Below are positions 46,560 through 57,191 of a stretch of DNA of 64,000 nucleotides, one piece after another. This stretch comes from Gnetum montanum (taxonomy: Eukaryota; Streptophyta; Gnetopsida; Gnetales; Gnetaceae). Both the position numbers and the translations under genes were made by a program. The notes under the pieces are model-generated. The model did no database searches, was not told the origin of the DNA, and saw only the letters and a list, made by a program, of their open reading frames with translations. The stretch's first letter is position 1. Every line of letters begins with the position of its first letter. Location: assembly GCA_015680685.1 (NCBI GenBank), contig MNCI01028301.1:410007-474006 (forward strand), written 5' to 3'.

Positions 46560-48760
46560 TAACATGATTTCTAGAACCAAAATTTGGCTTCATAAAATAT
46601 TTTTAAATCAGTTCTACCATGTCAGTTAATATAATATGAGATTTTATAACTAAAAAAAAAAAAATTACTTTTGGCCTTACTATGTCAACCTCAAAAAGTT
46701 AATGGATTTGTAAAGCTAAAAGTTAGTATTGAAAAGAAGCTTTAAGTAAACCCTATCATTTTCGTTTCATATAGCATAGGTTCATAGAACTAAAATTTGG
46801 TTCTATAAAATGGTTCTAAATTCGATGGATTGTGAAAATAGGGAATTCATTAAGCATGATCACCACATTAGCTTGTAAAGGGAGCTCATAGAACCAAAAT
46901 CTGGTTCTACAAGAAAGCTTTACTTGAATAAGCTTCACAAGATTCTAATATGACATGTAAGCTACAAAGGAAGAGCATGTTTTCAAGAATTAACATTTTC
47001 ATTGAAATTGTTCCTAGAATGAAAGTAAGCTCTGAAATCCTATATTAAATGTTTTACCATGTCATAATTTTACAATAGATGGGTTCATGAAACCAAAAAG
47101 CGGTTCTACGAAACATTTCTACAAGCCACATCATCATTCAGAGAAGGAACTTAAATTGAAACATTACTCATAATTTGGTTCTACCAATGAACACATAAGT
47201 AGATTTTCCAAGTCAACTTTATTTAGAAGGGAAGATTCATAGAGTGGAAAAATGGTTCTATAAACAAGCTTAGTTTTTGGCTCTTCCATGTCAACTCATT
47301 ATGTGGCACTAGTTTGTAAATTAAAAAGTGTTTCTAAAAAGAAGCTCTCCCCAATTAGCATGCATTCATAGAACTAAAATATGGTTCTACTGAGTAAAGA
47401 AAAAATGGTTTAAAAAATGGATGATTAGAGTGGTTCTACATGTCATCAGCTTCTTTATAGAATGGGTTAGTAAAACCAAAATTTGGCTCAACAATAAGCT
47501 TAGGTTTTAGCTCTACCATGTGAACATTGGAAAGTTAAAAATTTTGAAGAGCTAGTAAGGTAATATTTAAAATGGATTCTTGAGATACCTTGCGATGCTA
47601 GCTTCTTAGACAATAAGTTCATAGAACCAAAAAGAGGTTCTATGAAATGATTCTTCAAGAAAGCTTAAAATTGACTCTACCAAATTAGCTTCATTTAGAT
47701 AGGAAGATTCTTAGGGTTCAAAATGGCTTTACTAAAAATACAATTTTTGGCTTTGCTAAAAATACACTTTTTGGCTCTGCCATGTAAGCTGTTCATCTTG
47801 ATTCATAAAATTAAAATCTAGTTCTATGATAAGAGGCATAAGATGATTCTACTAGCTACATCATCATTAGACCATGTCATATTTAAAGAAAAAGCATCAT
47901 TCATAGAGTTGAAATTTAGTTCTACAAGAAAGTGTAGAAATGGTTTTTCCATGTTAGCCTATAGATCTAGTTTATAAAGTTAAAGCTGAGCTCCTTGGAG
48001 AAACTTTAAAGTAGTTCTACCATGTTAGCATTCATAAAGAGTAAGTTTGTAGAATTGAAAAGTGTCTCTACAAAATGATTATATGAATAGCTAAATTATT
48101 TATAAAGGATGCATTAAAAGCTTAAAAGACATTCAATGCTTACTTCCATGTCAGCTCATAGAACCAATTCATGAAATTGGAACTTAGCTCTACATATAGA
48201 CTTAAGAATCGATTTAATGAGATACATCAACTTTAGTGGATTTGCTTCATCATGTCACCATTTAGATAAATATACTTGAGTTTATGAGAAATAAAAAGCT
48301 TCATTTTCCATGTCAACTTCTAAGTAAAACAAGCTTGTAGAACTTAAAAATGGCTCTATGAATAAGCTTCTAGATAGTACTACCTTGTTAGCTTTGAAGA
48401 TCGTTGGAAGAGCTTAAAATGGTTTCTACAATATAAGCCAAATTGGTTTTGCAAGCCACATTAAGATAAAAGCTTACCTTAGATCCACCAAGGATTCTAA
48501 GCTTAATTTACTCATGTGTGCATTATATTTTAATACAACTCGTCATGCTACAAAGCCAAAGAATATGACATGGCTTATAGAACCAAAATTTGGTTCTATG
48601 AAGAAGCTCTACTACTACTCTTCCACATTAACTCTTCTATAGAATGAATCTATAAAACCAAAAAATAGTTCTACAAACAAGCTAAAAATGATTCTACAAG
48701 TTGACGTTAGGATAAGCTTTTAATGAAGCAACTCAAAGAAGCCAAAGTTCATGACATGTG
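46560..48760. repeat. Degenerate array of hairpin-forming repeats (satellite-like)
   Basis: A dozen or more irregularly spaced units (roughly 80-200 bp) share a near-palindrome of the type TAGAACCAAAATTTGGTTCT + A, then CAAGAAGCTT-like words and a TCTACCATGTCAgCT-like word. Cores seen at 46572, 46785-46805, 46889-46909, 47088-47108, 47240-47260, 47369-47389, 47470, about 47631-47651, 47903 and 48577-48599. The last is a perfect 23-bp palindrome with a one-base centre. No coding frame follows the units. It could be the tandem-repeat region of an old element or a local satellite. Confidence 0.7.
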
Positions 48761-50739
48761 ATAAGAACAAAGTAAAATGGCTTGTTTAAAAGAAAGTTAA
48801 GGTAAAAGGTGAATTTCAAGTCATAGAACCATAGATGAATAGAGCAGAGAACTAAAATAGAGCCAAGAGTAGTGTAAAGCTATCATTAAAGTTCAAAGTA
48901 GTGACGCCAAAAAAAGTTCCTATTTGGTAGATGAATAGAAAGGTAGAAAAATGTTTGATTTAGTTAGGGCTAAAAAAAAACTATTACCTTAGTTAAAATA
49001 GGGTTATTTAGATATGATGATGATAGTTACTAGTATCATGAATGAAATTACCTAGAAGAAGCTTAAATTAAAATAAGTTCAAGCTAGTGCATGCACTAAC
49101 TGAGTCAGTTTTGAAAGAAATAGACGTTGAAGAAACCTTAAAGAAGCTTAATGACACCGAATCAAATTCAATGAACTAGGTTATTGAAGTTCCTATAAAT
49201 CATGGAAGGTTATCTCAATAGCTATCAATTTAAGAACTCCAAATTTAAAGAATGGAAAAAAAAATTACTAAGAAAGTGAGAAACTATCCAATGACCTTCA
49301 ATTAGATGAAGAGAATGTGCAAAATATGAAGCTTTAATTTTTATAACTTTTGTAATTTCCAATGGCTATTATATAAAGTCTAGAATAGAAGCTTAAAAGA
49401 AATCCAAGCCTTATCAAAAGTGGGGAGCAAGCTTCTATAGAGGAAAATTCAGAAGAAATCTTGTAAAGATTATTTCATACAATGGAATTTTAAATAGGTT
49501 TTATTTATCTCTTCTAGCTTTCATCTCTTAGCTAGTATTTCTAGTTGAATAGCTTTTGCTATTTTTTCTATTTCAAGTATTGCATAACTACATATGAATG
49601 GATTGCTAGTTTTGGAATAGGTTATTTTCTCTATGACCAAATGTTTTAATTATTTATGTTATTTTGGTTGAATGGAATAGCTTTGATAAGTTTCAGTTTT
49701 GAATCAACTTAACATAGGAAATATTATCTTCTTTATACAATTTTGAGCTTTTCAAATTACCTCTCTATCTCAATCTTATACTTTGTTTAGCAAAACTTTT
49801 ATGGTCTAACATTGAGAAGTTAGCTAACAGATAACTTAATATTTAAGATTAACATTTTCTATAAAACTGTTCATTCACTATATATGTATGTTGTGTAAGA
49901 TTTAAAGCTAGGCTTAAAGGATAGTTATTTGATGTCTATAATTATGTTAAGAGATAACTATGAGGGATAGTCATTAGCCACATATAAGACAATAATTCCT
50001 TAGATCTGTTACATAGATAGATTTTTATTATTAAATACAATGAGTCATATTTAGTTCATTAGAAACCAATAGATGCTATTTGGGAATGTCCATGCCTTGG
50101 TGGAATCATAGACCAACAACCACCTAAAGAGAGTTTATTAGAATTATTCCTTATAGCAAGGTTTTTGTCCTACCACAACAATATTTTAATTGGTACTAGA
50201 ATGAGGACTTCTTAATATTAAAACATATTAAATTTTATTAGGATATATTAGATTGATGTAGGTTATAAGTAAATTAGTTAGCTAATGTAGCTTATGAGTG
50301 CTTCTTTAGATAAATAAGAACATTTCAAAAGTCCAAAATATACATTTAAACTTAAAGCTATAACTACATTGGAGAGGAATCTAAAACCATACTTAGAAAC
50401 TTAAGTAGTGCAATAAAGACATGATGTACTAGGATATCATCTTTAATTAAGGATTTGTCTTTCAGAAGAAAATCTAAGTTCAAATATTTGCGAGAGACAT
50501 ATAGCCTTGGTAAATATTGTTTATTAGAGGAATATTTGCATGTGTGTGAGCTAGCTCTTGTTGATGCAAATATTCAACACCAAGATTAAGCATGTCGACT
50601 ATGCATAGGTAACCTTAGAGACATGGCTTAAATTTGGTAGCCAAACTTGCCAAATATTAGTATCACTAGTTGTAATAATATAAAAGCTTTATTTATAGCC
50701 TAGTTTGGTAATTAGATTGAGAAACATTAGATATATAGT
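48761..50739. other. Unassigned sequence left of element E
   Basis: No gene is seen. At 50176-50203 a TACCACAACA end is followed by TTGGTACTAGAATG, loosely like an LTR end plus an iMet-type PBS (TGGTATCAGAGC), so part of this stretch could be element E's 5' LTR. No matching 3' LTR is found in the window to test it. Confidence 0.3.
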
Positions 50740-51480
50740 GACCTAGTTCAAATGAAATAGGGAAATAAGGAATCAGTAAGAGAATTCAACAAGAAGTTCC
50801 AAAGAGTCTGTGGCTTATTTCAAAATAAATTTTCACCAAGTAACAAAGTCTTGAGGAAAAATTACTTAAATGCTATAAATCATAGAATCTCAATTTGGTT
50901 ATGAAGAATTCCAAACATCAATACTTTAGCATACCTTTATAGTGAAGCCATAGAATTAGAAAGGAAATTAAGTTTAGCTCTAGATGAAATATAATCTTTT
51001 GCAAAGGAATCATTAAGGAATGCTTCACATCCAAAATTTTATAAAGCATAAGTCATCACCCTCAATTAGTAGTTATATTGAGTTATAGAATGAAGAACCT
51101 AAAAAAGATAAAATTTTAAAAGAGATGTCCAATAAAATTATCAAACTAGAAAAGTATATGTCAAAAATGAAAATTAAGAAAGACAAAAAATTTAGCCAAG
51201 CTAGAAAATCAGATATCCAAGATGAACTCGAAGATATTGAGGAAAACGATGCATTGTCTAATTCAAATCTAGTAGAATTTGAAGAAGAATTTAGGGAATT
51301 CATAGGTATATATTACTTAGAAAGGTCATCTAGTAATGAGACATTTGAAGGCTCATAATCAAGATACTTATTTAATGATGATTTCAATAACAATGAAGAG
51401 CCTAAATATGAACTTTGGAGTACAAAAGAAAAGATGACTACATTTAGACCACCAAATATAATACTTGAACCTAATGAAAA
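50740..51480 (+). pseudogene. gag: gag of element E
   Basis: Contains SVREFNKKFQRVCGLFQNKF, SNKVLRKNYLNAINHRISIW and TLAYLYSEAIELERKLSLAL (50770-50990), a Ty3/gypsy gag core pattern. Downstream, 51125-51358 is an open, strongly charged segment, Lys-rich then Glu/Asp-rich (ARKSDIQDELEDIEEND), with coiled-coil character. No zinc knuckle is seen. Start codon unclear. Confidence 0.6.
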
Positions 51481-51779
51481 AATGTAAAGTTTTTTTTTAA
51501 ATTCAAATGAAAAATATCAATCAAATGAAGAAGATCATCTAGATCCTCTACCTAGAATGTTCAAAAAGTTAGGATTTTATGACAAAAGGAAGCATGACAT
51601 AATATAAAATTTGAATAAGATTAAAGCTAATATTAGCTCATATAAATTAATTCAAATTAAAGGATACTCTAAAGAATTTTAGAAGAGATTAAGAACAAAA
51701 GGAAGGTAAGTGATGTTGCTACAAATTGTATTTATAATGATGATAAACATAGTAACAAAACATAGGTTGTAGCTAATAA

Positions 51780-52075
51780 AGATGCTCCTCCATTTCCAAT
51801 AACTCTTAAGCTAGAAGGTAGATATCTATACAATTATTTAGTTGATTCAAGGACCACTTCAAAATTAATTCCCTTGTCAATATGCAATCAGTTGCGATTA
51901 AAACTTGACCAATTAGATAGGAAAATTATTCAAGTCAATAAGAGTAGAGTTAAGATAATAGGTCAATTGACAAACATATTGCTCCAATTAGCTTCATACC
52001 TAAGGATTAAAAGTAGGGTTATCATCCAAGTCACCAATATACTTGATTCCTATAGCTTATTATTAAGCAAAGGTT
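51780..52075 (+). pseudogene. pro: Aspartic protease of element E
   Basis: PFPITLKLEGRYLYNYLVDS then RTTSKLIPLSICNQL (51790-51893). The catalytic Asp is kept, but the Gly of the D-S/T-G triad is Arg. LKLDQLDRKIIQVNKS and an RVIIQVTNILDSYSLL segment complete the short domain; the expected ILGRP-like end is not visible and a stop occurs at 52075. Confidence 0.6.
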
Positions 52076-52284
52076 AAGTCAAAATTTCCTTGGATACATA
52101 GAAAAAAATTATTCTCATATGTGGTTGCATTAGAAGGGAGAGCCAAATTAGATTTATATATATAGTGAGCCATTAATGATAAAGAGTGTGAATTCTGATG
52201 GAAACAATGAAAGGTTTGAATCAAGATAAGTTGAATTAGGAGTCAACTCAATTTGAGAAATTATAATCATAAATTTTGATAATC

Positions 52285-52720
52285 AATTAGTACAATTTTG
52301 GCAATTATACTTTGATGGGGCTTACAACTCTAGGGGAGCATGAATTGGTTTTATTATAATCAACCTAGAAAATCAAGTGGAATTAAAAGCTATCCATTGA
52401 AATTTCCTTATATGAATAATAGAGCCAAATATGAATCTATGTGTAGAGGATTGAGAATGACTAATGAATAGAAAATCCTAAGGTTAGAAGTTTAAGGGAT
52501 ATTCAAAACTCATATGTCAAGTTGGAGGAAAGTGCAATGTTAAAAGATTATTTCTAAGGAGTTACAAGTAAATGGTAACAAAATTTCTTAGAAATTTAAT
52601 GAAATACAAAATTGAAAATATTTCAAGGGAGAAGAATCAAAAGGTTGATGAATTTGTGGTGGTAGCTTTAGCTCAAAACTTATCAAAGGTAACTGAATGC
52701 TAAAAAGTAGTAATTGAATT
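52285..52720 (+). pseudogene. Archaeal-type RNase H domain upstream of RT (element E)
   Basis: FWQLYFDGAYNSRGA*IGFI (52297-52356) is the first catalytic-Asp strand; KFPYMNNRAKYESMCRGLRM (about 52400-52460) is the helix with the expected N-A-x-Y-E pattern (Glu kept); SWRKVQC follows. KIENISREKNQKVDEFVVVA (about 52607-52668) is the C-terminal strand ending in the catalytic-Asp helix. The domain would cut RNA in RNA-DNA hybrids. It lies between protease and RT, whereas the usual second RNase H of Tat elements follows the first one. Stops and one frameshift. Confidence 0.65.
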
Positions 52721-53099
52721 AGAATCAGAATTAATAATCCCTAATAACAAGGATTGCTTTTATATTTTTGAAGATGATCATCAAATAACTCAATTACTAA
52801 AAAATATGGAAGAATTTAGAGGTTAAATTCATAAAAAATATGACTTAAGATCAAAAGAAAGAAGGATACCTTAAATGGTGCTACAATTGGAAGAAGAATT
52901 TAGATAAAAATTAGTTAAAGGCTTAGATTTTCAAAGTCCTAAAGATCAAGCTTATGAGATAATAGATCTAGGATGTCAAGGTATTCCAAGATATCTTAAT
53001 ATTGGGATATAACATTAACCAACCATTAAGGAGAAAATGATGTAGGTTCTTGAAGAAAATTTAGATAGTTTTGCTTAGTCATATGATAATTTGAGAACT

Positions 53100-54240
53100 T
53101 TTGATCTCAATGTTATGAATCATAAAATTCCTTTAGTAAAGGATTATAAGATAATTAAATAGAAGTTAAGAATAACTTGATTTTTGAACCAATCATGCAA
53201 GCTACGATAAAAACTTATTAGGCATTGGTATATATATCCAATTAGATAGTCAACCTAGATAGCCAATTTAGTTCTAGTTAGGAAAAAGAATGGAGATATA
53301 AGACTATGTGTTGGTTTTAGGAACTTGAATAAATATTCAATTAAGAATAGGTAACCAAACTTAATAATTAATGAAATACTAATAAAAGTATCAGGATGTC
53401 ACTTATACTCCTTCCTAGGTGGATTTTCAAGTTATAATCAAATAATAGGAGACAAGAATGAAAGATAAAAAATGACATTCATCACTAAATGAGGAATATT
53501 TGCATACAAAAGAATGCCCTTTGGCTTATCAAATGTAAGGGTTACTTTTTAGTAGGTCATGGATATAGCTTTTAAAGGACTCATTGGAAAAATTGTCAGC
53601 ATTTATTTAAATGATATTATAGTTTATTCAAAGCATGAGTCAAATCATGTATTTCACTTGCAACAAATATTTAGTAGATGTAAGGAATTTGGTATTTGTT
53701 TAAATCCAAAAAATGTGTTTTTAAAGTGAAATCAAGTAGGTTACTTAGGCATATAATTTGTCGAAAAGGAATACCTATTAATCAAGCTAGAATAGAAGAT
53801 ATTCAAGGTATAGAACATCCTATAAATAAGAAGGCATTGAGGTCCCCATATTTGGTGAAATTAAAATTAAGAGAATATTTTTGGTTAAATGCCTTTTTTT
53901 TCAATAGATTCACTAGCTATAGTATTGACATATAAATATGGAATAAAAGAAAATTCAATTAATTTTTTTTGTTGCCAATTAAAATGAGATGAAAGAAGTT
54001 ACTCTGAGTTAGAAAAATAAGCATTTGCTATGATTAAAGCCTTGGAATATTTTAAGCATTATTTGAAAAACACTATAGTTTATATTATGATCATAGAGCT
54101 AGCCATAAGATAGTTCTTACCATAAAATGAAATTGAACTCAAAAGAGATAATTGGATAACCAAGCTTTAATTATTTAGGTTTACTCTGGAAACATGTAAG
54201 ACAATTAAGAATAAGGTATTTTCTAGAATTATGGCAAAAG
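53100..54240 (+). pseudogene. pol: RT and partial RNase H of element E
   Basis: RT: NLVLVRKKNGDIRLCVGFRN, YSFLGGFSSYNQI, GIFAYKRMPFGLSN, FKGLIGKIVSIYLNDIIVYS (about 53265-53640). The YLDD-type box reads YLND, one catalytic Asp replaced by Asn. The thumb/connection continues to RKGIPINQARIEDIQGIEHP. After about 53860 roughly 100 residues are missing, and the RNase H resumes at YSELEK*AFAMIKALEYFKH (about 54000-54060) and RDNWITKL. So the classical RNase H has lost its first half. Confidence 0.75.
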
Positions 54241-54419
54241 AATTTGGATAAGAAGTTCTTGCTCTTTCTAAAATTACAAATTGGTATAATGACATAGTAA
54301 GGTTTCTTATTAGCTGAGAAATTCCTAAGAATCTATCAAAAAGTAGAGAAAGATCTTTCATAACCATGACCAAGAAATACATTTACACTTAGGAAATTAT
54401 ATATAGAAAAGACTTCAAA

Positions 54420-55490
54420 GGTATCTTACTAGAATGTACATCAAATCAAAAGATTGAAGAAATTCTAAAGCAGTTTCATAATCATGAGGGATTTTAGTAC
54501 AAATCTCCTAGGAGCACTACGCAACATATATTAAGATATGGATTCTACTGGCCGACTATGTTTAAAGGTCTGTGAGATAAAATTTTGACTTACCATAAGT
54601 GTCAAATTCATAGAAAAAAGCTAAAAAGGACTAATGCTCTACTAAAACTAGAAATAATAGATAGACCTTTCCAAAATTGGGAAGTTGATTTTCTAGGAGC
54701 TATTGCTCCATCTAAGGTAGGAAATACATTTATTTTAACAACTATCCACTATTTTACAAAGTAATTAGAAGCTAAAGAACTAAGAAGAAGTAAATCCTAT
54801 GATGTGATTAAGTATATTGAGAAATACATCATAAATCAATTTAGGATGCAAGAATCTTTGGTTATTAATAATGGCACAGGCTTTGAGTTAGCCGAGTTTA
54901 TAACATGAGCTTTAGAAAAATTAATCTTGCTATATTCACTCTCAAATTATTACCTACAAGGAAATGACATAGTAGAGTCCACAAATAAGAATCTAATTTC
55001 TTATATTAAGCATTACATGGATAATAATCTAGGAAAATGACATGAACTATTGCAAGGAGCTTTATGGACTAATAGGATTAGGATAAATAAATCTATAGGG
55101 ACCTCTTCATTCAGCCTAGTTTATGGGTTTAATGCTTGCATAACTAATATGATTATGTCTTCACTAGTAGAATTTATGGAAAATTATAAGTTATGATCAC
55201 ACTAGGAATGTGCTGCAAAATTGAGAAGGCTTGAGACAAGCTCTTACAGAATGCAACATTAATGAAGAGATGGTTTGATCACTGAGTAGGATAGAATGCA
55301 TTTAGGGAAGGAGATTTAGTATTATCATGGAGAATTAATAGAAAAGCTAAAGCTAAAAAATTATCAATTAGATGGATTGGGACATTAATAATCAAGCAAC
55401 AGGTAACCAAGTATACTTTCAAGCTTACTTCATTACATGGATAGATGTTAAGCTTTCTATTTAATGCTCTTCATCTGAAGCATTACTTAG
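54420..55490 (+). pseudogene. int: Integrase of element E
   Basis: A decayed zinc-binding segment (FHNHEG..., TTQHILRYGFYWPTMFKGL, LTYHKCQIH), then core WEVDFLGAIAPSKVGNTF (first Asp kept), LVINNGTGFELAEF (second Asp is Asn) and GNDIVESTNKNLISYI (Glu kept), GTSSFSLVYGFNACITN. The C-terminal part has GDLVLSWRINRKAKAKKLSI and RWIGTLIIKQQ, ending near ALHLKHYLG (about 55490). Several stops. Confidence 0.75.
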
Positions 55491-55594
55491 GACAACCACC
55501 CACTTTATACAGCTTAATAATGACTTACCAAATTTATAAATATGGATTTAGGATTTCATAACTAATTTTCTTAGGAATATTTAGATAGTAGAAG

Positions 55595-55807
55595 TTGATC
55601 TATAAAATTCATAAGCCTATCATTTTGTCAACTATCATGGTTAAGAGATTAAGTCTAGTGGTAAGAAGAGGAGTGTTTGAAAATTCAAAGAAGGTTAAGA
55701 TGAAAGAGAGGCCTTTTATCACATATCTAGATGTTGTCTTAAGCATGTACAAAGGATATATTATAGATTTATTAGTTATGGAGCATCTTATAATTGTTCA
55801 TTTATGA
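55595..55807 (+). other. Short open frame downstream of element E integrase
   Basis: Seventy codons (IYKIHKPIILSTIMVKRLSL...; KERPFITYLDVVLSMYKGYI) in a region where everything around is stop-ridden. Not recognised. It may be a piece of an extra gene of element E, or chance. Sequence after it to 56113 contains a duplicated AATAAAGGATGAGAGA word (about 56062 and 56084). Confidence 0.3.
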
Positions 55808-56113
55808 CCTGGCTCTTTGATAAGTTTTCCATGCTTACAAATGGAAAATCCATCCATGTTAGAGAATGGATTGAGATTTTAGAATGCTAAGACCTTTCAT
55901 TAAAGGAAATATTTAATGAGGAGAGTCCAATTAAGAATTTTAATTATAAAGATGTTTTAGTTAATCAACACAAGAATGACATTGAAGGAAGGCATAGAAA
56001 CTTGAAAAAGAACATGAAGAAGAAGAAGAACCTAAGGAAGATGAAAGCTTAGAGGACCCCAATAAAGGATGAGAGAGGATCCCAATAAAGGATGAGAGAA
56101 AAGTAATGAGGTG

Positions 56114-57035
56114 TGATGAGTCATGTTTACTTGGCTACATTAATGAGGCCTCGTCGATTAGGCCTTGTCGATGAGGCCTAGTCAATGCATCTTATCATGC
56201 ATCAATGAGGCCTTGTTGACGTAGTGTTGTTTTTTAGCTATAAATATGCACTTGTAGCTACATTTATGGAAATTAGAGATTTTAGTTGCAATAAAGCTCT
56301 TAACGTTTTTCCATTTGAAATTTAGAATTTTTCCCCGAGTACCCATAGTAGGAGTCATTGAGTGTATAGATCTTTATTTGAGTAGTGTTGTACCTAAGCA
56401 CAACAATGTGTGCAACAATAAAGATGAGCTTTCTGATAAACCTTGTAGAACTTTGGATAGATTAGCTATTTCAATTATCCATTCAATATTTTTAATAATT
56501 TATTAAATATTTTCCATTATTTATTAAATATTTTCTAGTTATTACATTAATAACGCAATTAAGTCAGATAGATTACACACATAAGTATGACTACTTTCAG
56601 CGTATCACGTATTTGCTTGGTAATCTTAGTAGTGTTATTACTTGGTACACCCAATAGCATAGTGCTTGGTTACTTAGCAATGGATACATGAGTTCAAGAC
56701 ATGTATGAAAATTGGGATTGGATGTTTATGTTAGGAATAGTTAAGTGCTAGTTAATTAGTTAATTTAGATTAGTTAATCAAATTCCTTTTATCTACATTT
56801 AAAGCACCAAACTATAAAACAAAAAATGATAAAAGGTGGATGCCTCAATTACACTTAACTAGACTAATGAATGTCACAAGTGTAATTGGAAAGACAAAGA
56901 TTGATCTTAAGGAAAATTCACTTCCTAAAGAACTAGTACATCAAAAATGATAAAGTCTATAGAATTCGACTGAATCACTCATGAATGCTTTGTGATTCAT
57001 ATGGTTAGACGTAGGGGTACCTTCACTGCTCATCA
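56114..57035 (+). repeat. 5' LTR of element F
   Basis: It runs from TGATGAGTCATG to CTGCTCATCA. The U3 array (56144-56220) has four units of the type GAGGCCTCGTCGAT, TAGGCCTTGTCGAT, GAGGCCTAGTCAAT and GAGGCCTTGTTGAC, then AGCTATAAATATGC as TATA box (56236-56249). CAACAATAAAGATG near 56411-56424 is a possible poly(A) signal. U5 includes AACTAGTACATC.. and a GTTAGACGTAGGGGTACC block shared with the others. Confidence 0.88.
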
Positions 57036-57036
57036 T

Positions 57037-57054
57037 TGGCACTATTGCTAGGGA
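57037..57054 (+). other. PBS of element F (tRNA-Asp type)
   Basis: TGGCACTATTGCTAGGGA; all five differences from TGGCGCCGTTGCCGGGGA are C-to-T or G-to-A. One base from the LTR. Confidence 0.85.
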
Positions 57055-57191
57055 CTTTATTTGTGGAACATGAGTTATTTAGGTTTAAGTAAATATCATT
57101 AATATCATTGTATGAACCTCAAGGTCAATATCATTCCCACTATACATAGAATTGTAAAAGCACATTGATAATTTCATTTTTTTTTTGAAAA

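Larger units (their letters stand above)
50740..56113 (+). mobile_element. Element E: gypsy element with an extra RNase H before RT
   Basis: Order: gag, protease, archaeal-type RNase H, RT, partial RNase H, integrase, and a short downstream frame. It is unrelated at the family level to A-D and F. It is closer to the Tat-like/OTA group by its integrase style and dual RNase H, but Tat elements normally have the extra RNase H after the first one. No LTR is identified; the 5' LTR of F (56114) abuts the right end, so F may have inserted into E. Confidence 0.7.

Noticed and set aside
46560-48760. CRISPR-like array
   Set aside because: Repeat units are degenerate and unequally spaced, no cas-like genes are present, and the sequence is from a plant-type nuclear repeat region.
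43777-50190. Calling this whole stretch a single very long LTR of element E
   Set aside because: Only weak PBS-like and LTR-end-like words are seen and there is no second LTR in the window to compare.
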